Shown here: positions 45,877 through 54,566 of the stretch, in pieces | Position numbering within the stretch: the stretch's first letter is position 1 | Layout of the letters: every line of letters starts with the position of its first letter | Program-made: the position numbers and the translations under genes | Notes under the pieces: model-generated | What the model saw: only the letters and a program-made list of their open reading frames with translations | Told to the model about the DNA's origin: nothing | Databases searched by the model: none | Assembly: GCF_022829605.1 (NCBI RefSeq) | Contig: NZ_JAKSYD010000253.1 | Location: forward strand, 1 to 64,000 | Direction of reading: 5' to 3' | Source: Methylobacterium sp. E-065 | GTDB lineage: Bacteria > Pseudomonadota > Alphaproteobacteria > Rhizobiales > Beijerinckiaceae | DNA length: 64,000 nucleotides

Positions 45877-46641
45877 CTAGACCGACAGGAACCGGGCGAC
45901 CGCCGCCTCGTCGATCCCGTCGCGCGGGGCCTCGTGGACGATGGATCCGTTCTCCATGACGATCACCCGGTCGGCGACGTCGAGGGCGAAGCTCAAGACC
46001 TGCTCGGACACGACGATCGAAAGGCCGCGCGCGTCGCGGATATTCTTGAGCGTCCGGCCCATCTCGCGGATGATCGAGGGCTGGATGCCCTCGGTCGGCT
46101 CGTCCAGCAGCAGCACCTTCGGGCGGCTCGCGAGCGCCCGGGCGATGGCGAGCTGCTGCTGCTGCCCGCCCGAGAGGTTGCCACCGCGCCGGTCCTTCAT
46201 CTCCCACAGGACCGGGAACATGTCGTAGAGGTCCTGCGGCACCTTGCGGGCGCCGGTGACCGTCAGGCCGGTCTCGATGTTCTCCTGGACCGTCATGGTC
46301 GAGAAGATCATCCGGCCCTGCGGGACGTAGGCGAGGCCTTTAACGACCCGGACGTGGCTCTTGAGCCCGGCCACGTCCGCGCCCTCCACCTGGATCGACC
46401 CGGACTTCACGGGCACGAGACCCATCAGGGTCTTCATCAGCGTGGTCTTGCCCATGCCGTTGCGGCCCATCACGGCGACGATCTCGCCCGGCGCCACCGA
46501 GAAGGTGAGCCCGTGGAGCACTTCGCTCTGGCCGTAGGCGGCGTGCAGGTCTTCGACGGCGAGCGCCGGCGTGGCGGATGGGATCGTGGCGAGCGGAGGC
46601 GCCTGGATGCCGGGCGCGCGCGCGGTCTGAAGCGACGCCAT
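45877..46641 (-). CDS. urtE: Urea/amide ABC transporter ATP-binding protein UrtE
   Basis: The 254-residue LivF-type ATPase has Walker A VMGRNGMGKTTLMKTL, signature LSGGQQQQLAIARAL and Walker B VLLLDEPTEGIQPSII, with TEGIQPSII characteristic of UrtE. It pairs with UrtD to power the importer. ATG 46641 is preferred over a TTG two codons upstream that overlaps urtD. Confidence 0.93.
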   Translation of the reverse strand: MASLQTARAPGIQAPPLATIPSATPALAVEDLHAAYGQSEVLHGLTFSVAPGEIVAVMGRNGMGKTTLMKTLMGLVPVKSGSIQVEGADVAGLKSHVRVVKGLAYVPQGRMIFSTMTVQENIETGLTVTGARKVPQDLYDMFPVLWEMKDRRGGNLSGGQQQQLAIARALASRPKVLLLDEPTEGIQPSIIREMGRTLKNIRDARGLSIVVSEQVLSFALDVADRVIVMENGSIVHEAPRDGIDEAAVARFLSV

Positions 46642-46643
46642 CG

Positions 46644-47429
46644 TCAATGTCCCAAATACACTTCGATGACCTTCGGGTCGTTCTTGACCCGCTCCATCGA
46701 ACCCTCAGACAGCACCTTGCCCTGGTGCAGGACGGTCACCCGGTGGGCGATGTCCTCGACGAACTTCATGTCGTGCTCGATCACCAGCACCGAGCGGCCC
46801 TTGATGATCTGGTTGAGCAGTTCGGCGGTCTTGATCCGCTCGCCGACGCTCATCCCGGCCACCGGCTCGTCGAGCATCAGCAGTTCCGGGTCTTGGATCA
46901 GCAGCATGCCGATCTCCAGCCATTGCTTCTGGCCGTGGCTCAGGAACTCGGCCCGTTCCTTGAGCTGATCCTTCAGGAAGATCGTCTCGGCGATGGCGTG
47001 GATGCGGTCGCGGACTTCCGCATCGCGCTTGAACGTCAGGGCGCCGAAGACCGAGCGCCCGCGAGGGAACGAGATCTCCAGATTCTCGAAAACCGTCAGG
47101 TCATCGTAGATCGACGGCGTCTGGAACTTGCGGCCGACCCCCGCCTGAACGATTGCGCTCTCGGAGAGCTTGGTCAGCTCCTGGCCCTTGTACTTGATCG
47201 AGCCGGCGCTGGCCCGGGTGCGCCCGCAGATCAGGTCCAGGACCGTGGTCTTGCCGGCGCCGTTCGGGCCGATGATCACCCGGATCTCGTCGGGCTCGAC
47301 GTAGAACGACACGTCGTTCACTGCCTTGAACCCATCGAACGAGACCGTCAGCGCCTCGACGGCGAGGAGGTGATCGGGCGGGGCAGCCTCGGCGCCGACC
47401 ACGGGGGAGGAGAGGATCGCGGCGTTCAT
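46644..47429 (-). CDS. urtD: Urea/amide ABC transporter ATP-binding protein UrtD
   Basis: The 261-residue LivG-type ATPase has IIGPNGAGKTTVLDLICGRT, KFQTPSIYDDLTVFENLEIS, a modified signature LSHGQKQWLEIGMLL and LLMLDEPVAGMSVGERIKTA, the UrtD hallmark. ATG 47429 with GAGGA upstream lies 7 bases after the urtC stop. Confidence 0.94.
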   Translation of the reverse strand: MNAAILSSPVVGAEAAPPDHLLAVEALTVSFDGFKAVNDVSFYVEPDEIRVIIGPNGAGKTTVLDLICGRTRASAGSIKYKGQELTKLSESAIVQAGVGRKFQTPSIYDDLTVFENLEISFPRGRSVFGALTFKRDAEVRDRIHAIAETIFLKDQLKERAEFLSHGQKQWLEIGMLLIQDPELLMLDEPVAGMSVGERIKTAELLNQIIKGRSVLVIEHDMKFVEDIAHRVTVLHQGKVLSEGSMERVKNDPKVIEVYLGH

Positions 47430-47436
47430 GGGATCC

Positions 47437-48621
47437 TCACTCGGCCGGGGCGCCAACGGGCGCACTTGGGGGCGGGACGATGGCGGGCGGCGGCGCGCGC
47501 AGGCTCTTCACCCGGCGGGTGAGACGCGGCTCGATGTGCTCGCGCCAGATGCCGGCGAGACCGTTCGGGAAGGCCAGAACCACCGCGATGAACAGGGCGC
47601 CGAGGCCGAACAGCCAGAGATCCGGGAAGCTCTCCGAGAAGCTGGTCTTGGCCCAGTTGACCAGCAACGTGCCCCAGACCGCGCCGAACAGCGACAGGCG
47701 CCCGCCGACGGCGGCGTAAATCACCATCTCGATCGAAGGCACGATGCCCACGAAGGAGGGCGACATGAACCCGACCTGCAGGGTGAACATCGCTCCGCCG
47801 ATCGCCGCCAAGCCGGCGGCGAAGCAGAAGGCGAAGACCTTGAACCCCGCCACCGAGTAACCGGAGAAGCGGACCCGATCCTCCTTGTCGCGCATGGCGA
47901 CGAGGATGCGGCCCAGCTTGGACTTCTTCACGTATTGGGCCGCCAGGATGCAGCCGATCAGCAGGCCGCCATTGACGAAGTACAGGATGGTCTTCGCGCT
48001 ATCGGTGCGGATGTCCCAGCCGTGGAGGGTGCGCAGGTCGGTGATGCCGTTTATGCCGCCAGTATAGCCCTGCTGGCCGACGATCAGGATCGTCAGGATC
48101 GCCGCGATGGCTTGCGTGATGATCGCGAAGTACGTGCCGCCCACACGGCGCTTGAACATCGCGAAGGAGATCAGCATCGCGAACAGGACCGGGATCGCGA
48201 CGACCAAGATCAGAGTCAGCGGCAGGCTCTTGAACGGTTGCCAGAACCACGGGATCGCGGTGATCTGGTTCCAGTCCATGAAATCGGGGATCCCCGGCGT
48301 CGACTGGATCTTCGTATTCGCGACGCTCGAAGCTTCGAGCTTCAGATACATCGCCATGCAGTAGCCGCCGAGCCCGAAGAAGCAGCCCTGGCCGAGCGAC
48401 AGGATGCCGGCGTAGCCCCAGCAGATCACCAGCCCGAGGGCTACGAACGCGTAGGTCAGGTACTTGCCGACGAGGTTGAGGCGGAAGCTGTCGAGGACGA
48501 TCGGCAGGACAACCAGGATCACCCCGGCGAGCAGGAGCAGGCTGAGCCACTCCACCGGCTTCATGAACGGGTTGTCGTTCACGGTGACAGATTTGGTCAG
48601 GGTCTGGACGGGGTTGGTCAT
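47437..48621 (-). CDS. urtC: Urea/amide ABC transporter permease UrtC
   Basis: The 394-residue permease has about ten hydrophobic helices and the UrtC block ILSLGQGCFFGLGGYCMAMY; the EAA-like loop is AMRDKEDRVRFSGYSVAGFK. A proline-rich tail ends the protein. Start at MTNPVQTLTKSV, 14 bases after urtB; a longer frame upstream is inside urtB and not used. Confidence 0.93.
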   Translation of the reverse strand: MTNPVQTLTKSVTVNDNPFMKPVEWLSLLLLAGVILVVLPIVLDSFRLNLVGKYLTYAFVALGLVICWGYAGILSLGQGCFFGLGGYCMAMYLKLEASSVANTKIQSTPGIPDFMDWNQITAIPWFWQPFKSLPLTLILVVAIPVLFAMLISFAMFKRRVGGTYFAIITQAIAAILTILIVGQQGYTGGINGITDLRTLHGWDIRTDSAKTILYFVNGGLLIGCILAAQYVKKSKLGRILVAMRDKEDRVRFSGYSVAGFKVFAFCFAAGLAAIGGAMFTLQVGFMSPSFVGIVPSIEMVIYAAVGGRLSLFGAVWGTLLVNWAKTSFSESFPDLWLFGLGALFIAVVLAFPNGLAGIWREHIEPRLTRRVKSLRAPPPAIVPPPSAPVGAPAE

Positions 48622-48635
48622 CTTGAAAAAGATCC

Positions 48636-49562
48636 TCAGCGTCGGACCTTGAGGGTGAAGAGACCCTGGGGCCTCAACATCAGGATGCCGACCACCGCGA
48701 GCAGGGTGATCACCTTGGCCATCGATCCGGAGAGGAAGAACTCCAGGGTCGACTGGGTCTGGGAGATCGAGAAGGCCGACGCGATGGTACCAAGCAGACT
48801 GGCGGCGCCGCCGAACACGACGATCAGGAAGGTATCGACGATGTAGAGCTGGCCCGAGGTCGGCCCCGTGGACCCGATCATCGTGAAGGCCGAGCCGGCG
48901 ATACCCGCGATGCCGCAGCCGAGGCCGAAGGTGTAGCGGTCGACCTTCTCGGTATCGATGCCGACCGCCCCTGCCATGGCGCGGTTGGCCATCACGGCCC
49001 GGACCTGCTGGCCGAAGCGCGAGCGGTAGATCAACAGGGCGACGCTGACGGTGATCAGGATGGTGATCGCCATCACGAACAGGCCGTTGACCGGGATCTC
49101 GATCGTGTCGGTGACCTGCACCGAGCCGATCAGCCAGGACGGCAATTCGACGCCGACCTCGCGGGCTCCGAAGATCGACCGGTAGGCCTGCTGGAGGATC
49201 AACGACAGGCCCCAGGTTGCGAGCAGCGTGTCGAGCGGGCGCTTGTAGAGGAACCGGATCAGGCTCCACTCCACCAGCATGCCGAGCGCCCCGGAGGCCA
49301 GGAACGCCAGCCCCATCGCGACGAAGAAGTAGACCGGGAACAGCACCGGCACGTAGGTCTGGCAGAAGGCCGAGCACAGATAGGTGACGTAGGCGCCGAG
49401 GATCATGAACTCCCCGTGGGCCATGTTGATCACGCCCATCTGGCCGAAGATGATCGCGAGTCCGAGCGCCATCAGCAGGTAGACGGAAAACAGGATCAGG
49501 CCGGCGAAGCCCTGCATGGCGAAGATGGCGCCGAGATCGCTGAAGGAATAATCGCCGAGCAT
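48636..49562 (-). CDS. urtB: Urea/amide ABC transporter permease UrtB
   Basis: The 308-residue LivH-type permease begins MLGDYSFSDLGAIFAMQGFA and has VINMAHGEFMILGAYVTYLC and the EAA-like loop MANRAMAGAVGIDTEKVDRY. It forms the channel with UrtC. 158 bases separate it from urtA, filled with hairpins. Confidence 0.93.
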   Translation of the reverse strand: MLGDYSFSDLGAIFAMQGFAGLILFSVYLLMALGLAIIFGQMGVINMAHGEFMILGAYVTYLCSAFCQTYVPVLFPVYFFVAMGLAFLASGALGMLVEWSLIRFLYKRPLDTLLATWGLSLILQQAYRSIFGAREVGVELPSWLIGSVQVTDTIEIPVNGLFVMAITILITVSVALLIYRSRFGQQVRAVMANRAMAGAVGIDTEKVDRYTFGLGCGIAGIAGSAFTMIGSTGPTSGQLYIVDTFLIVVFGGAASLLGTIASAFSISQTQSTLEFFLSGSMAKVITLLAVVGILMLRPQGLFTLKVRR

Positions 49563-49648
49563 TGTTTCGGTCTTCCGCTAAAGTTCGGGCGGAGGGCGAG
49601 CGTCCTCCGAGCGGATTGTTCGGTGCTAGTTTTGAAGGTCGCGACAGA

Positions 49649-49680
49649 CCCCCCTCCCGTACGGGAAAGGGGACCCGCGC
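49649..49680. repeat. Short palindromic repeat between urtA and urtB (copy A)
   Basis: CCCCTCCCGTACGGGAAAGGGG forms a near-perfect hairpin and is followed by ACCCGCGC. An almost identical copy, including the ACCCGCGC tail, is at 56375-56407, so this is a dispersed element. Confidence 0.7.
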
Positions 49681-49684
49681 CTGA

Positions 49685-49702
49685 TCCGCTAAGCAAAGCG
49701 GA
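49685..49702. other. Hairpin after urtA
   Basis: TCCGCT, loop AAGCAA, AGCGGA: a perfect 6-bp stem between the urtA stop and copy A of the palindromic repeat. Together they may raise urtA levels over urtBCDE by partial termination or mRNA protection. Confidence 0.45.
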
Positions 49703-49720
49703 CCAATCTCGAGCGCGCGA

Positions 49721-50977
49721 CTACTGGTACCCTTTCGGAAACGGGTCCGGCTTGATCAGCTCAAGGCTGGTGTAGACGATCTCGAACTGGCCATCCGGCT
49801 TGGCCTTGCCGACCCGGGTCTTCGACCAGAGGTGATGGTTCTCGTCGATCCGGACGTAGCCTTCCGGCGCGCCCTTGAACTCGATGCCCGGCGAGGCTGC
49901 GACCACCTTGTCGACGTCGAACGAGCCGGCCTTCTCGCAGGCCATCTTCCACAGGAACGGGCCGAGATAGGCCGCCTGCGTCACGTCGCCGATGACGGTC
50001 TTCTCGCCCCACATCTTCTTGAACGCAGCCACGAAGGCCTTGTTGTTCTCGTTCTCGATCGACTGGAAATACTTCATGCACGCATAGGCCCCGGCGATGT
50101 TCTCGCCACCGATGCCGTCGATTTCGTCCTCGGTGACCGAGATCGTCATCAGCACCTGCTTCGACAGGTCGATGCCGGCCGCCTTGAGCTGCTTGTAGAA
50201 CGCCACGTTCGAGCCGCCGACCACGTCGGCGAAGATCACCTTCGGCTTGGTCAGCTTGATCTTGTTGATCACCGAGTTGAACTGGGTGTGGCCGAGCGGG
50301 AAGTATTCCTCGCCGACCACTTTGCCCTTCAGCACGTTCTCCACGTGCTTGCGCGCGATCTTGTTGGAGGTGCGCGGCCAGATGTAATCCGAGCCGATGA
50401 AGTAGAAGCTGTCGCCGCCCTTCTCCTTGTGCACCCAGTCGAGCCCGGCGAGGATCTGCTGCGTCGCCTCCTGGCCGGTGTAGAAGACGTTCTTGGATTG
50501 CTCCAGGCCTTCGTAGAAGGTCGGGTAGTAGAGTAGGCCGTTATATTGCTCGAAGACCGGCAGCACCGCCTTGCGCGAGGCCGAGGTCCAGCAGCCCATA
50601 ACGGCGGCGCAATGGTCGTTGACGAGGAGCTTCTTGGCCTTCTCGGCGAAGGTCGGCCAGTCGGAGGCACCGTCCTCCTGGATGATCTTGATCTTGCGGC
50701 CGAGCACGCCGCCGGCCTCGTTGATCTGGGCGATCGCGAGTTTCTCCGCTTCCTGCGCACCCGTCTCGGAGATCGCCATCGTGCCGGTGATCGAGTGCAG
50801 GATGCCGACCGTCACCTCGGTGTCGGTCACGGCGAGACCGGTGGTGTTGACCGTCGCGGTCGGCGCCGCGGCCCAGGCCGTGCGCGGCATCAGCGCCAGC
50901 GCCGGTGCGCCGGCCAGCCCCATGAGCAGCCTGCGCCGCAGCGGGGAGCGCAAGCCGTGATCGGTGTCGTCTGCCAT
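49721..50977 (-). CDS. urtA: Urea/short-chain amide ABC transporter substrate-binding protein (UrtA/FmdD type)
   Basis: The 418-residue periplasmic binding protein has a twin-arginine-like signal (SPLRRRLLMGLAGAPALALM), then TEVTVGILHSITGTMAISET, SASRKAVLPVFEQYNGLLYY and SDYIWPRTSN, hallmarks of UrtA and of the related amide-binding FmdD. With two amidases and no urease in the operon, short-chain amides are the likelier main ligand; urea is possible. First gene of the operon, divergent from the sensor kinase gene. Confidence 0.93.
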   Translation of the reverse strand: MADDTDHGLRSPLRRRLLMGLAGAPALALMPRTAWAAAPTATVNTTGLAVTDTEVTVGILHSITGTMAISETGAQEAEKLAIAQINEAGGVLGRKIKIIQEDGASDWPTFAEKAKKLLVNDHCAAVMGCWTSASRKAVLPVFEQYNGLLYYPTFYEGLEQSKNVFYTGQEATQQILAGLDWVHKEKGGDSFYFIGSDYIWPRTSNKIARKHVENVLKGKVVGEEYFPLGHTQFNSVINKIKLTKPKVIFADVVGGSNVAFYKQLKAAGIDLSKQVLMTISVTEDEIDGIGGENIAGAYACMKYFQSIENENNKAFVAAFKKMWGEKTVIGDVTQAAYLGPFLWKMACEKAGSFDVDKVVAASPGIEFKGAPEGYVRIDENHHLWSKTRVGKAKPDGQFEIVYTSLELIKPDPFPKGYQ

Positions 50978-51061
50978 CTGCCTGACCCTGTGGGCGTCCG
51001 GGCCTTCAGAGGCGGCCCGGATCGACAGGCGCAGGCTAGGTCTGCTGTTGCGCCGCGGCCT

Positions 51062-51079
51062 ATACGCGATTTTGCGTAT
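51062..51079. promoter_or_regulatory. Palindrome in the urtA / sensor kinase divergent region
   Basis: ATACGC-GATTTT-GCGTAT is a perfect 6+6 inverted repeat, extended by CC/GG pairs outside a T/G pair. Its centre is about 93 bases upstream of urtA and 137 upstream of the kinase start. LuxR-type regulators bind such short inverted repeats, so it is a good candidate site for the adjacent response regulator. Confidence 0.55.
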
Positions 51080-51206
51080 GGCGATACTCTTGCATGCGCT
51101 GCACCATCGCGGCGGAACAGTGTGAGGTCATGCCGGTCTTGGGCGCGAGCGACATGAGTGCCGCCCGAATACGGGGGTGTTCGCGCGCGCGCGGGTTCGC
51201 GGCGCC

Positions 51207-54200
51207 ATGACCGGTGTGCAGCGCATCATCCCGATCCGTCGGGATTACAACCGCTTCGTCGCCGACGAGACCCTGGAAGATTATGCGCTGCGCTTCACCG
51301 CCAAGAAGGCGCGGCGCTGGACCGGGTTCGAGGTGGCGCAGACGGCGCTGGGCTCGGTCTCCTTCCTGGCGCTGGAGGCGATCGGCGGCACGCTCGCGCT
51401 GACTGCGGGCTTCCCCAACACGCTTGCGGCGGTGCTGCTCGTCGGCCTGATCATCTTCGCCACGGCTGTTCCCATCACGGTCTACGCTGCACGCTACGGC
51501 GTCGACATGGATCTGCTGACCCGCGGCGCCGGGTTCGGCTATCTCGGCTCGACGGTCACGTCGCTGATCTACGCGAGCTTCACGTTCCTGTTCTTCGCCA
51601 TCGAGGCGGCGATCATGGCGCTGGCGATGCAGCTCTGCTTCGGGCTGCCCCTCGGTATCGGCTACCTGCTCTGCGCGGGCGCCGTGATTCCCCTGGTGGT
51701 CTACGGGATCCGCCTGATCAGCCGGTTCCAGATCTGGTCGCAGCCGCTCTGGATCGCCCTCAGCCTGCTGCCGCTCGTGTTTGTGGCCGCGCAGGGGGCG
51801 GAGCCGCTGCGCGCACTCGTGCGCTTCCCGGGCCTCGACGGCGCTGTCGGCTTCGATCTCGCCCGGTTCGGGCTCGCCACCGGCGTCCTGCTGGCGCTCC
51901 TCGCGCAGGTCGGCGAGCAGGTCGACTTTTTGCGATTTGTCCCCGAACCGAAGGATCGGCGCGATCGTCGCTGGTGGCTCGCGGTGCTCTCCGGCGGTGC
52001 CGGCTGGATCCTGCCGGGGATGCTCAAGATCCTGCTGGGCGCCGCGCTGGCGGTGCTCGCGCTCGGCCACGGCGTACCGCCCGAGCACGCCGCCGAGCCG
52101 ACCCGCATGTACGCAATCGCCTTCGGCTACCTGACCGGGGAGGGGAGCCGGGCGGCGCTGCTGCTGACCGGACTGTTCGTGCTGGTCTCGCAGCTCAAGA
52201 TCAACCTGACCAACGCCTATGCCGGCTCGATCGCGTGGTCGAACTTCTTCTCGCGGCTGACCCATAGCCATCCTGGGCGGGTGGTGTGGCTGGTCTTCAA
52301 CGTCGCCATCGCCCTGCTGCTGATGGAACTCGGGATCGACAAGACGATCGAGAGCACGCTGCCGCTCTATGCCGCGGTGGTTTCGGCCTGGGTCGGGGCT
52401 CTCGCCGCCGACCTTGCGGTGAACAAGCCGCTCGGGCTCTCGCCGCCCGGCATCGAATTCAAGCGGGCGCATCTCTACGCGGTGAACCCCGTGGGCACCG
52501 GTGCGATGGTGCTGGCGCTGTCATGCGGCGGACTCGCCTATACCGGTCTCCTCGGCCAAACGCTCCAGCCCTTCGCACCGCTGCTCACGCTCGCGACGGC
52601 CTTCGCCGCCGCCCCGGCCATCGCGTGGGCCACGGCGGGTCGCTGGTATCTCGCCCGCACGCCGCAGACCGACTGGCCTTCGTCGGAAGTGGTCTGCCGG
52701 GTCTGCGAACTGCCCTTCGAGGGCGAGGACATGGCCCATTGCCCGGCCTATGACGCGCCGATCTGCTCCCTGTGCTGCTCGCTCGATGCCCGCTGCGGCG
52801 ACCTGTGCAAGCCGCATGGCCGGCTGGAGGTGCAAGCGCAGGCGGCCGTTGCCCGGATCCTGCCCGGCCGTACCGCTGCCTGGATCGGCGCGCCGCTCGG
52901 CCGCTACCTCGCGGTGATGCTGACGCTCTGCGCGGTGATCGGCCTGATCCTCGGTATCGTCCATGCGAGCGCGACGATCGCGCATCCGGAGCACCGGGCG
53001 TTCCTGCGCGCCGCGCTGACCAGCGTGTTCTTCACCCTGGTGGTGATCCTCGGCGTGGTGGCGTGGCTGTTCGTGCTCGCGCAGGAAAGCCGTGGCGTCG
53101 CGCAGGCCGAGACCATGCGCCAGACCGCCCTCTACGAAGCCGAGATCGCCGCCCACAAGGTCACCGACGCCAAGCTGCAGGAGGCCAAGGAGCGGGCGGA
53201 AGCCGCCAACCAGGCCAAGAGCCGCTACGTCATCGGGATCAGCCATGAGCTGCGCACGCCGCTCTCCACCGTGCTGGGCTATGCCCAGCTCCTCGAATCC
53301 GATCCCGCGATTCCGGCCCATCGGCTCAATGCGATCCGGGTGATCCGGCGCAGCGGCCAGCACCTGTCCGGCCTGATCGACGGCCTCCTCGACATCTCCC
53401 GCATGGAAGCCGGCCGCCTCCAGATCCACCGCGACGAGGTCCGGCTCGCCGACTTCCTCGATCAGCTCGTCGACATGGTCCGCCTCCAGGCCCGGGAGGC
53501 CGGGCTTGAGTTCCGTTTCGCGCGGCCCGAGATCCTGCCGGCCGTCGTCGCCACGGACGAGAAGCGCCTGCGTCAGGTGCTGCTCAACCTCCTGTCGAAC
53601 GCCATCAAGTTCACCGAGGCCGGCAGGGTCTCGCTGGACCTGAGCTATCGCAGCCAGATCGCCGTGTTCACGATCCGCGATACCGGCCCCGGCATCCCGG
53701 AGACGGATCTGGCGCGGATCTTCGAGCCGTTCGAGCGCGGCTCGACGCCAGCCGCCCGCAGCACGCCGGGGACGGGTTTGGGGCTGACCATCGCCAACCT
53801 GCTGGCGCAGCTGCTGGGCGGCGAGATCACTATCGCGGCGGCGCCCGGCGGCGGCACGCAGGCGCGGCTGCGGCTGATGCTCGCCTCGGTGGCCGAGCCC
53901 ATGCCGATCAGCTTGCCCGCCCCCGCCGAGCCGCCGGAGCGGGCCTATGCGGGCGCCCGCCGAACTGTCCTCGTGGCCGACGACGACAGTGCGCACCGCG
54001 CCCTGATGCGCGCGATCCTGGAGCCGCACGGGATCGCAGTCCTGGAGGCCGGCTCCGGGCCAGAATGCCTGGCGGCGGTCGCGGCCGGGGGGATCGACCT
54101 GATCCTCCTCGACATCGCCATGCCGGGGATGAGCGGCTGGGCGGTCGCCGCGGCCCTGCGGGCCGCAGGCCATGCCGGCCCGATCGCCATGATGTCGGCC

Positions 54201-54566
54201 AATGTCCACGAGATCAGCCCAGTGCGCGGCGACGACGCGCCCCACGACGCGATCTTCGCCAAGCCCTTCGATCTGCGCGACGTGATGGAGCGCGTCGGTA
54301 AATTGCTGCGGCTGGAATGGACCGGCGCGGCCGCCCTTCCGCGCGAGCCCATCATGACCCTGGAGTCACCCGGGCCGGAGCAGATCGGCGAATTGCTGCG
54401 CCTCGGGCGGATCGGCCATATCCGGGCCATCGAGGCGACCTTGAGCCGAATGGAGGCGGAGGCGTCGGCACCCCCGGCCTTCGTGGCGCAGATGCGCGGG
54501 CTGGTGGAGGGCTACGACCTGCGCCGCTACCTGTCGGTGCTGCAGGGGCTCGCCCGCAATGGCTGA
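51207..54566 (+). CDS. NCS1-permease / histidine kinase / receiver hybrid sensor
   Basis: A 1119-residue single chain. Residues 1-480: a 12-helix NCS1-type (cytosine/allantoin/hydantoin permease-like) region. Residues 497-534: eight cysteines (497, 500, 512, 520, 523, 524, 530, 534) in a zinc-ribbon-like or metal cluster. Residues 563-625: two more helices, then a coiled coil to 670. HisKA has phospho-accepting His680 (GISHELRTPLS); the HATPase has NLLSNAIKF, DTGPGIP and GTGLGLT. Receiver 921-1035 with phospho-Asp969 and Lys1019. Residues 1040-1119 are unassigned. Proposed role: senses an amide, urea or related ligand with its permease part. ATG 51207 is preferred; overlaps the response regulator gene by 8 bases. 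Confidence 0.88.
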   Translation: MTGVQRIIPIRRDYNRFVADETLEDYALRFTAKKARRWTGFEVAQTALGSVSFLALEAIGGTLALTAGFPNTLAAVLLVGLIIFATAVPITVYAARYGVDMDLLTRGAGFGYLGSTVTSLIYASFTFLFFAIEAAIMALAMQLCFGLPLGIGYLLCAGAVIPLVVYGIRLISRFQIWSQPLWIALSLLPLVFVAAQGAEPLRALVRFPGLDGAVGFDLARFGLATGVLLALLAQVGEQVDFLRFVPEPKDRRDRRWWLAVLSGGAGWILPGMLKILLGAALAVLALGHGVPPEHAAEPTRMYAIAFGYLTGEGSRAALLLTGLFVLVSQLKINLTNAYAGSIAWSNFFSRLTHSHPGRVVWLVFNVAIALLLMELGIDKTIESTLPLYAAVVSAWVGALAADLAVNKPLGLSPPGIEFKRAHLYAVNPVGTGAMVLALSCGGLAYTGLLGQTLQPFAPLLTLATAFAAAPAIAWATAGRWYLARTPQTDWPSSEVVCRVCELPFEGEDMAHCPAYDAPICSLCCSLDARCGDLCKPHGRLEVQAQAAVARILPGRTAAWIGAPLGRYLAVMLTLCAVIGLILGIVHASATIAHPEHRAFLRAALTSVFFTLVVILGVVAWLFVLAQESRGVAQAETMRQTALYEAEIAAHKVTDAKLQEAKERAEAANQAKSRYVIGISHELRTPLSTVLGYAQLLESDPAIPAHRLNAIRVIRRSGQHLSGLIDGLLDISRMEAGRLQIHRDEVRLADFLDQLVDMVRLQAREAGLEFRFARPEILPAVVATDEKRLRQVLLNLLSNAIKFTEAGRVSLDLSYRSQIAVFTIRDTGPGIPETDLARIFEPFERGSTPAARSTPGTGLGLTIANLLAQLLGGEITIAAAPGGGTQARLRLMLASVAEPMPISLPAPAEPPERAYAGARRTVLVADDDSAHRALMRAILEPHGIAVLEAGSGPECLAAVAAGGIDLILLDIAMPGMSGWAVAAALRAAGHAGPIAMMSANVHEISPVRGDDAPHDAIFAKPFDLRDVMERVGKLLRLEWTGAAALPREPIMTLESPGPEQIGELLRLGRIGHIRAIEATLSRMEAEASAPPAFVAQMRGLVEGYDLRRYLSVLQGLARNG

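Noticed and set aside
49721..50977. Dedicated urea uptake system
   Set aside because: The transporter proteins are urea-type by family, but no urease and two amidases are in the operon; amide uptake fits better, so the urea-only label is not adopted.
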